DNA from: CAYPNF01 sp964411985
GTDB lineage: Bacteria > Verrucomicrobiota > Verrucomicrobiia > Limisphaerales > J093
Direction: 5' to 3'
DNA: 64,000 nucleotides
Assembly (NCBI GenBank): GCA_964411985.1
Contig: CAYPNF010000006.1
Location: 124,001-188,000, forward strand
Part shown: positions 17,326 to 27,614 of the stretch, one piece after another
How the letters are laid out: each line of letters starts with the position of its first letter
Numbering within the stretch: position 1 is the stretch's first letter
Made by a program: the position numbers and the translations under genes
Notes under the pieces: model-generated
Told to the model about the DNA's origin: nothing
The model's input: only the letters and a program-made list of their open reading frames with translations
The model's database searches: none

Positions 17326-17382
17326 CCGCGCAGAATCCATCAGAATTATACCCGTTTTACATCTGACAAACATTTTCTCGAT

Positions 17383-18405
17383 ATGAATCTCCTAGTGACC
17401 GGCGGTGCCGGCTTCATCGGTTCCAACCTCCTCCGGCATATTTTGGCAACGGCGCGGGTATCCAAGCTCGTCAACCTGGACTGCCTGACCTATGCGGGGC
17501 ATTTGGACAATCTGAAAGGGGTGGACGCTTCTCCTGAGTACTGTTTTGCGAAAGTGGATTTGAGAGACAAGAATGCTGTGCTTTCGGTGGTCCAACAGCA
17601 CCAGATTACCCATGTCATGCATCTCGCTGCGGAGTCGCATGTGGATCGGTCCATCACCGGGCCAGGCGACTTCATCCATACCAACGTGGTCGGTACGTTC
17701 CATCTGCTGGAAGCCTGCCGCGAGGTTTGGAAGGGAAATGCTGATGGAAAGAAGTTCCTTCATGTTTCAACGGACGAGGTGTTTGGCAGCCTGGGAGCAA
17801 CCGGTTACTTCACGGAGACCACGCCCTACGCGCCCAACTCCCCCTATTCAGCGAGCAAGGCGTCGAGTGACATGTTGGTTCGCGCCTATCACCACACCTA
17901 TGGGTTGCCCGCTGTCATCACCAACTGTTCCAACAACTACGGCCCCTACCAGTTTCCTGAGAAGCTGATTCCCGTGGTGATTCAGAGTGTGCTCACTCGG
18001 AAACCGGTTCCGGTCTATGGCGATGGGATGAATGTCCGGGACTGGCTGTATGTTGGTGACCATGCCTCAGCCCTCTGGCTGGTTCTCAATCAGGGAAAGT
18101 GTGGGGAGACATACAACATCGGCGGTCACAATGAGTGGCCGAACATTCGCATCGTTGAGAGCATTTGTGACTTGGTGGATGAGATGAATCCACAACTGGG
18201 AGGCAACTCACGTAAACTCATCAGCTTCGTCAAAGACCGGCCCGGACATGACCGACGCTACGCCATTGACGCCGGGAAAATCGAACGCGAGTTGGGTTGG
18301 ACGCCTGCCCATACGTTCGATACCGGGCTGAGAGAGACCGTTCGCTGGTACCTCTCTAATCAAGAGTGGGTGGAGTCGGTTCGGAAGAGTGCTGCCGCTC
18401 GGTGA
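17383..18405 (+). CDS. rfbB: dTDP-glucose 4,6-dehydratase
   Basis: The second-step enzyme of the rhamnose route, an extended short-chain dehydrogenase. MNLLVTGGAGFIGSNLLRH is the NAD-binding start, LAAESHVDRSI and HVSTDEVFGSLG are dehydratase signatures, and YSASKASSD gives the YxxxK motif. NNYGPYQFPEKLIP follows the family pattern. At 340 residues it is complete. With rfbA, rfbC and rfbD it makes the pathway complete; no glycosyltransferase or O-antigen export gene follows. Confidence 0.96.
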   Translation: MNLLVTGGAGFIGSNLLRHILATARVSKLVNLDCLTYAGHLDNLKGVDASPEYCFAKVDLRDKNAVLSVVQQHQITHVMHLAAESHVDRSITGPGDFIHTNVVGTFHLLEACREVWKGNADGKKFLHVSTDEVFGSLGATGYFTETTPYAPNSPYSASKASSDMLVRAYHHTYGLPAVITNCSNNYGPYQFPEKLIPVVIQSVLTRKPVPVYGDGMNVRDWLYVGDHASALWLVLNQGKCGETYNIGGHNEWPNIRIVESICDLVDEMNPQLGGNSRKLISFVKDRPGHDRRYAIDAGKIERELGWTPAHTFDTGLRETVRWYLSNQEWVESVRKSAAAR

Positions 18406-18600
18406 AGGCTGGGTTGGGACAAGGCGGTAGATAGAGTGTAGTTGTGTAACGTATTCATTACGAATAGGATGCGCTACACTCAGGTCGTTCATAGGCTCCC
18501 TTTTTGCGGTGACGTATTCGCTCCGGGTTGGAGGCCTGGATCGCCTCCTTCTTGATCGACTTCGGACGACGCGCCGCTAGGATCCTCGGAGGACACTGGC

Positions 18601-21600
18601 ATGAAAAGATCAGTCTTACTCCTCGCAGGGTGTGTTTTGACCGTCGTTTTGATTCTGCTCTACCCTGGGCGAAATCCACCTCGTGATCCTCAAATGTCCG
18701 CTTCGCTGCCGCCCCGGCCGCCGCTTGCCGTGACACCTGGCCCGGCCCTGATCTCAGCCGTCGCGGCTCTGCGTCAGCAGGAACCCCGCGCTGAGTCAGG
18801 CGTTTCGAAAGTTGAGCCCAGCGCGGTATTTCAAGAGTTTTCGATCTGGGCCAACGAGTTTGTCACCTCGTCCGATCCAACAAAGAAGCAGGCCATCCTC
18901 GAGCAGGGTCTTGCCCTCGCCAGGCAGCGGCGCAGCGTGCTTGCGGAGGAGATTCGGAGCCATCCACGTGAGGCTTTGGCTCACGTTCTGCCCTGGAGAA
19001 TCCGTCACGCACTTCCGTCCGAATTCCAACCTCTCCTCGAGTCGGTGGTCAGCGGGACGGGAGAGATCGTGTCCTATTACGCCTCACCGCCCCCTGGTTT
19101 GGGCGGCGAGGGATTCCCCGGGGTTATCCGGTCAGCCACGATTTCCGGGGTGCACTACAGTGCCTTCGTCTACGGACGTAGAGAGGCGCAGGTCACAGTG
19201 GGGCGACAACTGGCGTTTCATGGAGTAGCGGTAGGTGACCTGCTTGCCGTCCATGAAGACCCTGTTCGCATCCTTGAACCAGAGGAGGCGGATGCACTGA
19301 GGCTTTCCCAGTTGGGGGCTTGCGCACTCTGCGGGGGATCCGCGGCTGTTTCGGGCGCGGGGCTTGTCGGAGAACTCGGAGGTAAACACATCTCACTTTG
19401 CTCGGCGTCGCATGCCAAAGATTTGAATCGATCCCTCATCCAGCTGGAATCCATGCCGCCCTCAGTGGCTTTCACTTCTGCGGCGCAGTCTTCTGGGCAG
19501 TTACCCCCGCCGGTCAGTGGATCTTGGAGTACCGGTACCAAGAATCTGCTCTATTACCGCTTGGTCTTCGCTGATGATGGAGCTGAGCCTATCACGGAAG
19601 CCCAGGCGAAGGCTGAGATGCGCCAGGTGGAAGACTACTACCGCGAGAGCTCCTACAATCTGACCGCCATCATCACGACGGTGACTCCGCTCATTTCGTT
19701 GCCCCAAAGCAAAATGTACTATGCGGTTGCGGGCGTGGGGGCCATCGCGGAGGACGCTGCGACGGCGGCTCTTGCTTTTGGGTACGACCCTGAGGCCTAT
19801 GACCTGAGCATTTTTCGGTTCACTCCTGTTCCCGGCTTCACTTGGGGGGGGCTTGGTGGCGGCGGGACTGCTTGGATCCAGTACAATGGATCGGGACTTC
19901 TGATCCATGAGTTGGGGCACTGCTATGGGCTCGGGCACGCCAACTACTGGGACACGCGGCGGGCCGCACTTCCCGCCAACCCGAACAACCTTCCTTTCGA
20001 TAGCGACAGTCTGGTGGGACACGACAACATATATGGCGCTGGAGATAACGTAGAGTACGGCGACATCTATGATGTCATGGGTAGCGGGGGTGGCGAAGGT
20101 TCGGCAAGTGTGGGTGGAGGTACGCAGATATCTACCTTCACGGGACATTTTAATGTAGTGGGCAAACGGATGCTTGGTTGGTTGCCTGATGCGTACGTTG
20201 CCACGGAGGCGGACGCCCGGATGGGGACAAACCGCATTTACGCCCACGACGTGCCCACTCTGAACTCAGGACGGTTCTATGCCGCTACTGTGGAGAAGGA
20301 CACCGAGCGGACCTACTGGATCAGCCTCAGGAGTAAAGCTGGGATTAGCGCGTGGCAACAGAATGGCTTTGAGCTTCTCTGGGGGCCGTGGAGTCAGAAC
20401 AAGGGGTATAGTCTGTTGCTGGATACCACTCCTGGCTCGAGTCTGGGGAAGCAGGATGCGCCGGTTCTGATCGGACGCACCTACGCAGACACGGAATCGC
20501 AGATCTACATCACAGCAGTGGGAAAGGGTAGCACCGATGGACAGACGTGGATGGACGTGGTGGTTCGTAGAGGGCCTTTTCTGTCCAATATGCCCCCGAC
20601 GCTGGTTTTGGAGGCCTCCTCGTACCAGACCGAACCAGGCCAGCCTGTCACCCTGAAGGCGGATGCCACGGACTCCAACGGCGATCCGATGGCGTTCTTT
20701 TGGGATCTTGGCGATGAGCGTGTGACGCCCTCCAACACAGCGTCGCTTCAGGCATCGTGGAATGCCGTGGGTGATTACGTGGTCCGGTGCGAAGTCAGTG
20801 ATATGAAGGGGGGGGTAACCATCAAACATGTGGTAGTGCGGGTGGGGAACCCTTCCACGTTCCGGATTAGCGGCAACGTCCACGACAATTACGGGGTGGC
20901 GCTGGCTCAGGTGCGGGTGGGTAACGGAAGTCTTACCGAGGCTCACGATTTGGCGGAAGACTACTTGGCGACCTACACCGATAGCGACGGTGCCTATACT
21001 TTGGTGAATCTGAGCAACCGTGCCTACGAGGTTTCGGCTTTTCTGGATGGCTACGTCACCAAACCCTTGAATTTTACTCCGCCGGTACAGTTGGTGGATC
21101 AGGATGCCGTGCACGCGGATTTTCATGCTACCAGGCTGCCGTGGGTTACAGTGTATGCCACCAATACGACTCCCCCCGCCTTCATCTTCAAACGAACAGG
21201 TGATTCAAACACCGCCTTCCAAGCCCTTTTTGCTCTGGGGGGAAGCGCGACGACAAACGACTACAAGGCAGCGCTCACGACGGTCAGACAGACTAACGTA
21301 AGCCCGAACCCGTTCGGGCCGGTCACCAGCGTCTATCCCTTCTACGCCATCGCCTTCCCTACCGGCGTTATGACGACCAGCATCGCCTTTACCCAGGCGA
21401 AACCGCCCGGCGCAGGTGAGGAGCGTGATGTGGTCCTGACCCTCGACTATGCCTTGCAGTCCACCAGAGTGGTGGTAACCAACACCAACATTGTGGATCT
21501 TACGGGTTGGGAGGTGGTCAATGTTCAAGGACAGGACACTTGGTTCCAGACCTACCCGGATTACGTGCCTCGTCCGCCGGGACAGGCGCGCATCGTATTC

Positions 21601-24600
21601 CGGGGCACTGCGGCGACTCAGCCTATTGTGTCCCTGCTTGCACTGGATGGTCAACTCGACCTGACGCGTGGCAGCGCGGCACGCGTGGCGGTGATCCGTT
21701 CTGGGAAACTCGACGTGCCGATAAGGGTTCAACTATCCTATGGAGGCAGCGCGGAGGCTGGGTCGGACTACGACAACCCACCGCAATACATAGACCTAGC
21801 TGCGCAACAGACCGCAGCCGAGTTCGTTCTGCAGTTTCGCCTGGACCGGTACCTCGAGACCAGCGAGACGGTCGAGGTTGACATCAAGCCTGACCCTTCC
21901 TACGCGGTGGGCTCTGGCAAAGCCACAGTCCAGGTATTTGACTATGATTCGCCGGTGGTTGTGATGACGGCCCTGAAAGCGACTGCTTCGGAAATTGGTG
22001 GGGACACTGGGACGATCATGGTGAGTCGGGGTGGGGATCTGAGCTCCCCGCTCGTCGTTCACTACCTGGTTTCCGGAGATGCCGTGAGTGGCCGGGACTA
22101 CCGATCTTTGCCCGGGTTTGTGACCATACTGGCCGGGCAGCCTTCCTCCACGATCTCAATCGTGCCGCGAGACAATCGTCTACAGGACGGCGGCAACACG
22201 GTGGAGCTGCTCTTGTCCGACAGCCCGACCTACAATATTGGGACTCCCTCAAGCGCTCGGGTGTTTATCCAAGATGGTTCGCTCCCCCTGGTGACGATCG
22301 CCGCTACCGATTCCGAGGCGGCGGAGCCCACGGATCCTGGGGAGATCACGGTTACCCGGCAGGGAGATCTTTCGAAGGAGCTCGTAGTCAGGCTTGAGAT
22401 TTCGGGTACTGCCACCATCCTTTCGGATTACGGTCCCGTTAGCGATCAAGTCCGGCTCCTCCCCAATGTGGATCGGGTCGTGCTCGCCATATCACCGATC
22501 GAAGATCCCATTCAGGAGGACACGGAGAACATTGTTGTGACGATCTCCCCAAGCGCGGATTACATCCTGGGATCGGGGCATCAGGCGACAGTCAACCTGT
22601 CGGATAATGACCAAAGTGCCCAACCCGGTGTCGGTTTCCAGTTGTTGTCCTCACGCGTTTCAGAAGCCGCTGGCGAAGCGCGAGTCGGTGTGTTCATCAG
22701 CGCAAATCCTGCTGAAGGCAATGATGTTACGGTGGACTATAAAATCACTGGAGGCACGGCGGTGCCTGGGGTGGATTATCCTACGATCGCCTCGACGGGG
22801 CGTTTCGTTTTTCCCCACAGCACCGGCACAGGCGAAAACGCCTACACGAACCGGATGCAGCTGATTGTCCTTTCTTTGACGAACAACAGCGTTTCCCAGC
22901 CGGACCGCACCGTGGTGTTTACTTTGCTGCCTCCCGCGCCGCTGATTACAAATGATGTTCAGACGAATACGGTGACACTCACCAATGCCGATGGAAGTAC
23001 CTATGATACCAATATGGCTGTGACCAATGTGGTGGTCACCGACATCCCCATGAATGCCCGGTTGGACACGTTCACCGTGCACACGTTGACCATAGTGGAT
23101 GACGATTCCTCGGTGATCACCCTGGAGGCTTCTGATGCGGACGCTCGCGAGGAGAACACAAAACCGGGCCTGTTGACAATCAGACGTACACGGACGAACG
23201 ATTCGCAGGTAATTCAGCTAGGCATTGGTGGATCGGCGTCCAGTGGTGCTGATTATCAACCCATTTCCGAGACCATCACTCTGCCTCCGGGCATGGCTTC
23301 GATCCAAGTTCCCGTCCTTCCTGTGGACGACACGGTCCAGGAGTTTCGCGAGGACGTTTTTGTTAGGATTTTGGATGCGCCCGGAGCTACCCTTGGCGAA
23401 CCAAGCAGCGCGACGGTGAGCATCACTGATAACGATGGAACAGTCGAGTTTACCAGAACTTCCTACACTGCGGTCGAAAGCGAGGGACGTGCCCTGGTTC
23501 CAGTGCGGAGAACGGGGGACCTATCCCTGAACTTGTCGGTCGAATACAGCGTCACAGCAGGAACGGCGAGGCCGGGAAGCGATTTTATTCAGACCAATGG
23601 TGTCCTCGTCTTTAAGCCCGGTGACACGAACATGCATCTTCCCGTCGATCTCATTGACAACCTCCTGGTGGATCCGCCGAGGAGTATCAATCTGACCTTG
23701 CTGCAGACCATTGACGGAGCTCCGCTTGGCGGACAATCCACCGCGGTGCTGAACCTGTTGGATGACGACGCTCAAATTCAGTTTGCATCGCTAAGCTATG
23801 CCACGAATGAAAACGCCTCCTTTGGGCGGGTCGAGCTCGTCCGACTGGGTGTTCTCACCAACACGGTGACTGTGGATCTTCAGACCAGGGACGGGGGCGC
23901 CCTGGCTGGGACCGATTATGTTGCCACGAACCAAACCATTACCTTCGGTCCTGGACTCACGAGCGTGGTGGCGCAGATCAAGCTGCTGGATGACGTGGTT
24001 TTGGAAACTAATGAGACCGTCATGCTGGTCTTGACGAACGCGCAGGGTGGCTCGATCGGCACTCCGAATCTGGCTACGTTGGTGATTCAGGACGATGAAT
24101 GCAGTCTGGAATTCCTCACAAACCGCTACCGATTCGAAGAGTACGGCAAGATCGCTTCCATCCAGGTGGTTCGTCATGGCAGCACGGTGAATCCGCTTTC
24201 TGTCAACTTCGCCACCACCAACGGAACCGCAATTGCTGGGAAGGCTTACGTTGCGACCCAAGGCAAGGTTGCTTTTGCCGGCGACCAATACCTGCCTTCC
24301 GCGGATGGAAGCGGTAAGCTCGATTTCCAGCCGGGCGAAACCAATCGAGTGATCGAGGTGCGTCTCTTGGATAACAGCACAGGCGATGGCGACCGAAGTT
24401 TTCAGGTGTTACTCAGCAATCCTACGGTTCCGGGCGGCAAGGCTTTGAGTGGGAGCGTGACCCTGGCGGGAAGCACCAACGTGGAAGTGGTGATCACCGA
24501 TGACGAGAAACCTGGTCATGTTGACTTCTCCTTCAACCCCGGGGAAGGGGCGAATGGCACGGTCTCTGCCGTGGCGGTTCAGGGGGATGGGAAGATCCTG

Positions 24601-27135
24601 ATCGGTGGGGATTTTACCCAGGTCGATGGAGTGGTCCTGCAGCGGCTGGCTCGCTTACACGTGGACGGTTACCTTGACACCTTTATGAATCCAGGGGATG
24701 GAGCCAACGGTTCGGTGATGGCGATTGGGGTTCAACCGGATGGGCGGATCATGATTGGCGGGGACTTCACTCGAGTGAATGGAGTTGAGTACCGCCGTTT
24801 GGCGCGACTCAATATCGATGGGACGGTTGATGGGACCTTTGCTTCTTCCAGTGGTTTGGACAAGTTGGTTCGGGCTTTGGCTGTCGATTCCAATGGGAAC
24901 ATCATTGTGGGAGGGGCTTTTGGGTATGCCGGTTCCCAGCCGCGGCAGGGCCTAGCAAGGTTAAGGCCCGACGGGGTGCTTGATTCCGCTTTCGAACCTT
25001 CGGTGGCCGGGAGTGTCCATGCGATCCTCTTCCAAGCCGATGGCCGAATCGTGATAGGGGGTGAGTTCACGTCCGTATCGGGGGTCAATCGGAAATACGT
25101 CGCGCGGCTCAACGCAGACGGCACGTTGGATAGCACCTTCGATCCAGGCACGGGTCCTGATGGGTTCGTGGAGACCCTTGGGGTCGACACTTCGGGGAGA
25201 ATCGTTATTGGCGGCAGTTTCAAACTCGTGAATGGAAAGCCAAGGGCCGGCATTGCCAGGCTGGAGCCAACGGGTGCTTTGGATGGAGGATTTGACCCTG
25301 GTGAAGGGGCATCGGATTCGGTGATGGCGCTCGCGATCCAGCCGGATGGGAAGATTCTGGCTGCAGGTGCCTTCACCAATTTTGATGGCATCCCCTTCAA
25401 TCGCTACGTCCGTCTCAACCCGGACGGAGCGATCGACTCTGGCTTCGTGGTGGGCAATGGCGCCAACGGTTTGGTGAGGGCCCTGGCGCTCCAACCGGAT
25501 ACAGCCGCGGTGATCGGTGGAGACTTTTCCACCGTAGGGGATCTCCCCAGAAACGGGGTGGCGCGTATCCATGGCGACGACAAGTTTGTTCAGAACCTGA
25601 TTCAATTCAGTTCCTCTTCCTATCCGGTTCCCGAGGGTGGGAAGTCGGTTACGGTCCATGTTTTCCGCTCTGGGGACATCCAGCTGTCGGCCACTGCGTC
25701 CTTCCTGACTCTGGATGGAACCGCCAAAGCAGGACAAAACTACCTTGCGACCAACGGTACTCTTTCCTTTGGCCCGGGCGAGACATCGAAGAGCTTCCAA
25801 GTTGCCATCCTTCCCGATGGCCTGGCGATGGGCGATCTGTCATTCTCCCTGCTGCTGACGAATCTGCCGCCTGGTTTTGTGCTTGGCGGGCAGTTGACGG
25901 CGACAGTGCTGATCCTGGACCAAGAGAGCGCCATTGCGTTTACGAGCGCCCAGACGCTGGTTGACGAGGGTGCGCAGAAGGTTGTGATTCCCGTGCGTCG
26001 CAGCGGGCCCTCTACGGCAGCAGTCCAGGTAGACTACCGTTCCTTGGCAGGTACTGCGGTGAATGGCGTGGATTTCACCCCCGTACAGGGGACCATAGCC
26101 TTTGCGGCCGGGGAGAGCGAGACAACCATCGAAGTCCCCGTCATCGACGACCATCTTGCGGAAGCCGATGAGACCTTCTCCGTCGAGTTGTCTAACCCTG
26201 TCGGCGCCGCGCTGGGCCAACAATCGAGCATCTCCGTATTGATTGTGGATAATGATCGGGTGGCGTCGTATCAGCTCACAATCGCTCCGGTTCTGGGCGG
26301 GGCGGTGAACCTCCCCTCAGGCTCCTATCCGAATGGAACGAACTTGAGTCTGAAAGCGACTCCCGAGGCTGGTTTCACGTTTGTGACTTGGGAAGGTACA
26401 ACTAACACCAGCGCGAATCCGCTGAACTTGGTTATGGATCGCGACTACGCGCTAACCGCCAGGTTCCGACCCCTCCAGTTCACCTACACATTCGAATCTC
26501 CTTTCCTTGGCAAGAACCTGTCCCTACCGCCTTGGAACAACTCGAGTCCTCAGCCTTGGCTGCTCCAGTCCGCACAAGCATCGGGTCCAGGTTTGTCGGT
26601 ACGGTCCGGAGGAATCGAAGACGGCGCCAAGACGACCCTGCAGCTGTCCGTCGAGAGCCAGGGAGGAACGGGCGCTTTCGAGGTCCGTGTCAGTTCCGAG
26701 ACGAATTGGGACGGCTTGGAGTTCCGGGTAGATGGCGAGAAGGTCGCCGGATGGTCAGGCGAAGTCCCCTGGACCACGTTCCTGTTTTCCCTGCCAAAGG
26801 GTCAGCGTGTCTTGACTTGGACTTACGCGAAGGATGCGAACTATGCAGGAGGCTTGGATGCCGTCTTCATCGACAACATCTATCTGCCGGTTGAGGTCCA
26901 AGACACGACACCAGAGGCGGCGGTACTGAGTGTTGTAGAAGGAACACCATCGTTGCCCTTCCAGTTGCGATTGGAGGGCAGGAAAGGGACCACTTACATC
27001 CTGCAGGGCAGTATGGATCTGAGGACTTGGGAGGACATCTCCACCCATGAACTCTTCGCGAACAGCATTGTTCTCGTGGATCCGAACTCGACTGTTATGC
27101 CCCATCGCTTCTATCGAGCGATCACGAAACCCTGA
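18601..27135 (+). CDS. Giant secreted metzincin (M11-like) / PKD / Calx-beta / delta-60 protein
   Basis: A 2844-residue exported protein. An N-terminal hydrophobic signal or anchor (residues 4-22) is followed by a peptidase-like region with HELGHCYGLGH near residue 437 and YDVMGSG about 65 residues later; HExxHxxGxxH plus a Met-turn is the zinc metzincin pattern, closest by eye to gametolysin (M11). Then come a PKD-like domain (about 664-750), a carboxypeptidase-regulatory-like domain (about 755-845), eight Calx-beta domains (about 1010-1970), seven delta-60 repeats (about 1975-2330), two more Calx-beta domains (about 2335-2555), an InlB-type beta repeat, a jelly-roll-like part, and a short C-terminal domain (TYILQGSMDLRTW) common in verrucomicrobial secreted proteins. 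A surface adhesin with a protease domain is inferred. Confidence 0.9.
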   Translation: MKRSVLLLAGCVLTVVLILLYPGRNPPRDPQMSASLPPRPPLAVTPGPALISAVAALRQQEPRAESGVSKVEPSAVFQEFSIWANEFVTSSDPTKKQAILEQGLALARQRRSVLAEEIRSHPREALAHVLPWRIRHALPSEFQPLLESVVSGTGEIVSYYASPPPGLGGEGFPGVIRSATISGVHYSAFVYGRREAQVTVGRQLAFHGVAVGDLLAVHEDPVRILEPEEADALRLSQLGACALCGGSAAVSGAGLVGELGGKHISLCSASHAKDLNRSLIQLESMPPSVAFTSAAQSSGQLPPPVSGSWSTGTKNLLYYRLVFADDGAEPITEAQAKAEMRQVEDYYRESSYNLTAIITTVTPLISLPQSKMYYAVAGVGAIAEDAATAALAFGYDPEAYDLSIFRFTPVPGFTWGGLGGGGTAWIQYNGSGLLIHELGHCYGLGHANYWDTRRAALPANPNNLPFDSDSLVGHDNIYGAGDNVEYGDIYDVMGSGGGEGSASVGGGTQISTFTGHFNVVGKRMLGWLPDAYVATEADARMGTNRIYAHDVPTLNSGRFYAATVEKDTERTYWISLRSKAGISAWQQNGFELLWGPWSQNKGYSLLLDTTPGSSLGKQDAPVLIGRTYADTESQIYITAVGKGSTDGQTWMDVVVRRGPFLSNMPPTLVLEASSYQTEPGQPVTLKADATDSNGDPMAFFWDLGDERVTPSNTASLQASWNAVGDYVVRCEVSDMKGGVTIKHVVVRVGNPSTFRISGNVHDNYGVALAQVRVGNGSLTEAHDLAEDYLATYTDSDGAYTLVNLSNRAYEVSAFLDGYVTKPLNFTPPVQLVDQDAVHADFHATRLPWVTVYATNTTPPAFIFKRTGDSNTAFQALFALGGSATTNDYKAALTTVRQTNVSPNPFGPVTSVYPFYAIAFPTGVMTTSIAFTQAKPPGAGEERDVVLTLDYALQSTRVVVTNTNIVDLTGWEVVNVQGQDTWFQTYPDYVPRPPGQARIVFRGTAATQPIVSLLALDGQLDLTRGSAARVAVIRSGKLDVPIRVQLSYGGSAEAGSDYDNPPQYIDLAAQQTAAEFVLQFRLDRYLETSETVEVDIKPDPSYAVGSGKATVQVFDYDSPVVVMTALKATASEIGGDTGTIMVSRGGDLSSPLVVHYLVSGDAVSGRDYRSLPGFVTILAGQPSSTISIVPRDNRLQDGGNTVELLLSDSPTYNIGTPSSARVFIQDGSLPLVTIAATDSEAAEPTDPGEITVTRQGDLSKELVVRLEISGTATILSDYGPVSDQVRLLPNVDRVVLAISPIEDPIQEDTENIVVTISPSADYILGSGHQATVNLSDNDQSAQPGVGFQLLSSRVSEAAGEARVGVFISANPAEGNDVTVDYKITGGTAVPGVDYPTIASTGRFVFPHSTGTGENAYTNRMQLIVLSLTNNSVSQPDRTVVFTLLPPAPLITNDVQTNTVTLTNADGSTYDTNMAVTNVVVTDIPMNARLDTFTVHTLTIVDDDSSVITLEASDADAREENTKPGLLTIRRTRTNDSQVIQLGIGGSASSGADYQPISETITLPPGMASIQVPVLPVDDTVQEFREDVFVRILDAPGATLGEPSSATVSITDNDGTVEFTRTSYTAVESEGRALVPVRRTGDLSLNLSVEYSVTAGTARPGSDFIQTNGVLVFKPGDTNMHLPVDLIDNLLVDPPRSINLTLLQTIDGAPLGGQSTAVLNLLDDDAQIQFASLSYATNENASFGRVELVRLGVLTNTVTVDLQTRDGGALAGTDYVATNQTITFGPGLTSVVAQIKLLDDVVLETNETVMLVLTNAQGGSIGTPNLATLVIQDDECSLEFLTNRYRFEEYGKIASIQVVRHGSTVNPLSVNFATTNGTAIAGKAYVATQGKVAFAGDQYLPSADGSGKLDFQPGETNRVIEVRLLDNSTGDGDRSFQVLLSNPTVPGGKALSGSVTLAGSTNVEVVITDDEKPGHVDFSFNPGEGANGTVSAVAVQGDGKILIGGDFTQVDGVVLQRLARLHVDGYLDTFMNPGDGANGSVMAIGVQPDGRIMIGGDFTRVNGVEYRRLARLNIDGTVDGTFASSSGLDKLVRALAVDSNGNIIVGGAFGYAGSQPRQGLARLRPDGVLDSAFEPSVAGSVHAILFQADGRIVIGGEFTSVSGVNRKYVARLNADGTLDSTFDPGTGPDGFVETLGVDTSGRIVIGGSFKLVNGKPRAGIARLEPTGALDGGFDPGEGASDSVMALAIQPDGKILAAGAFTNFDGIPFNRYVRLNPDGAIDSGFVVGNGANGLVRALALQPDTAAVIGGDFSTVGDLPRNGVARIHGDDKFVQNLIQFSSSSYPVPEGGKSVTVHVFRSGDIQLSATASFLTLDGTAKAGQNYLATNGTLSFGPGETSKSFQVAILPDGLAMGDLSFSLLLTNLPPGFVLGGQLTATVLILDQESAIAFTSAQTLVDEGAQKVVIPVRRSGPSTAAVQVDYRSLAGTAVNGVDFTPVQGTIAFAAGESETTIEVPVIDDHLAEADETFSVELSNPVGAALGQQSSISVLIVDNDRVASYQLTIAPVLGGAVNLPSGSYPNGTNLSLKATPEAGFTFVTWEGTTNTSANPLNLVMDRDYALTARFRPLQFTYTFESPFLGKNLSLPPWNNSSPQPWLLQSAQASGPGLSVRSGGIEDGAKTTLQLSVESQGGTGAFEVRVSSETNWDGLEFRVDGEKVAGWSGEVPWTTFLFSLPKGQRVLTWTYAKDANYAGGLDAVFIDNIYLPVEVQDTTPEAAVLSVVEGTPSLPFQLRLEGRKGTTYILQGSMDLRTWEDISTHELFANSIVLVDPNSTVMPHRFYRAITKP

Positions 27136-27140
27136 CGAAT

Positions 27141-27614
27141 CTAAACCGAGAACAGGTCGGCCACGGCGGTACGAAACCCTGGCAGCAGGGGATCGGCCAG
27201 GAGTTCCTTGCCCGCGAGGATGGACTTGAGGGAGAGCCCGTACTCGCTGGCATGGTAGACCTCGACGTTGTCATACCGCGGGTCAACGATCCACAGCCTT
27301 GGAATATTGGCCTCTTCGTAGATTTGCTTCTTGGAGACAGTGTCCGTTCGATGGTCCACGGAATCAATCACCTCCGCTGCGAGCCAGATCCGGCCTGTTG
27401 CAGCGGTTACCAGGGCCAGGTCCGGCCGGATCAGATTTCCCGATGAGATCGGGACGATAGAACGTGAGGCGAGGATGCGAGTGGTCGCCGAGGACTCGAT
27501 AGCCTTGCTCAACAGGGTATGCAGATGGATACAGATCGCCTCGTGCCGCCGGGCCGGTGAAGGGCGTATCCAGACTTCTCCTCCGAAGATCTCCTGGTAG
27601 CTATCGGGGCCCAT
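27141..27614 (-). CDS. Uma2-family (DUF820) putative endonuclease
   Basis: The 157-residue protein has the Uma2/DUF820 pattern: IRPDLALV (acidic catalytic residue), IWLAAEVIDSVDHRTDTVSK (the E-x-hydrophobic strand and basic helix) and IPRLWIVDP. This family has a PD-(D/E)xK nuclease fold, but its biological role is unsettled; it is abundant in cyanobacteria, planctomycetes and verrucomicrobia. Its ATG lies 14 bases inside the 3' end of the uvrA-like gene on the same strand, so it is probably co-translated. It converges with the giant secreted protein. Confidence 0.8.
   Translation of the reverse strand: MGPDSYQEIFGGEVWIRPSPARRHEAICIHLHTLLSKAIESSATTRILASRSIVPISSGNLIRPDLALVTAATGRIWLAAEVIDSVDHRTDTVSKKQIYEEANIPRLWIVDPRYDNVEVYHASEYGLSLKSILAGKELLADPLLPGFRTAVADLFSV

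Noticed and set aside
18449..18519. Two copies of ACGTATTC upstream of the giant gene, one within TATTC-N5-GAATA
   Set aside because: Only eight bases repeated twice, without a clear promoter relation; not enough to call an operator.
24520..25590. Regularly spaced DNA repeats that could suggest a CRISPR or satellite array
   Set aside because: The periodicity is that of imperfect delta-60 protein repeats in one reading frame, with diverged DNA units and no spacers.
24961..25800. 279-codon reverse frame inside the giant gene
   Set aside because: It is antisense to the repeat-coding region; its repeats only mirror those of the forward protein.
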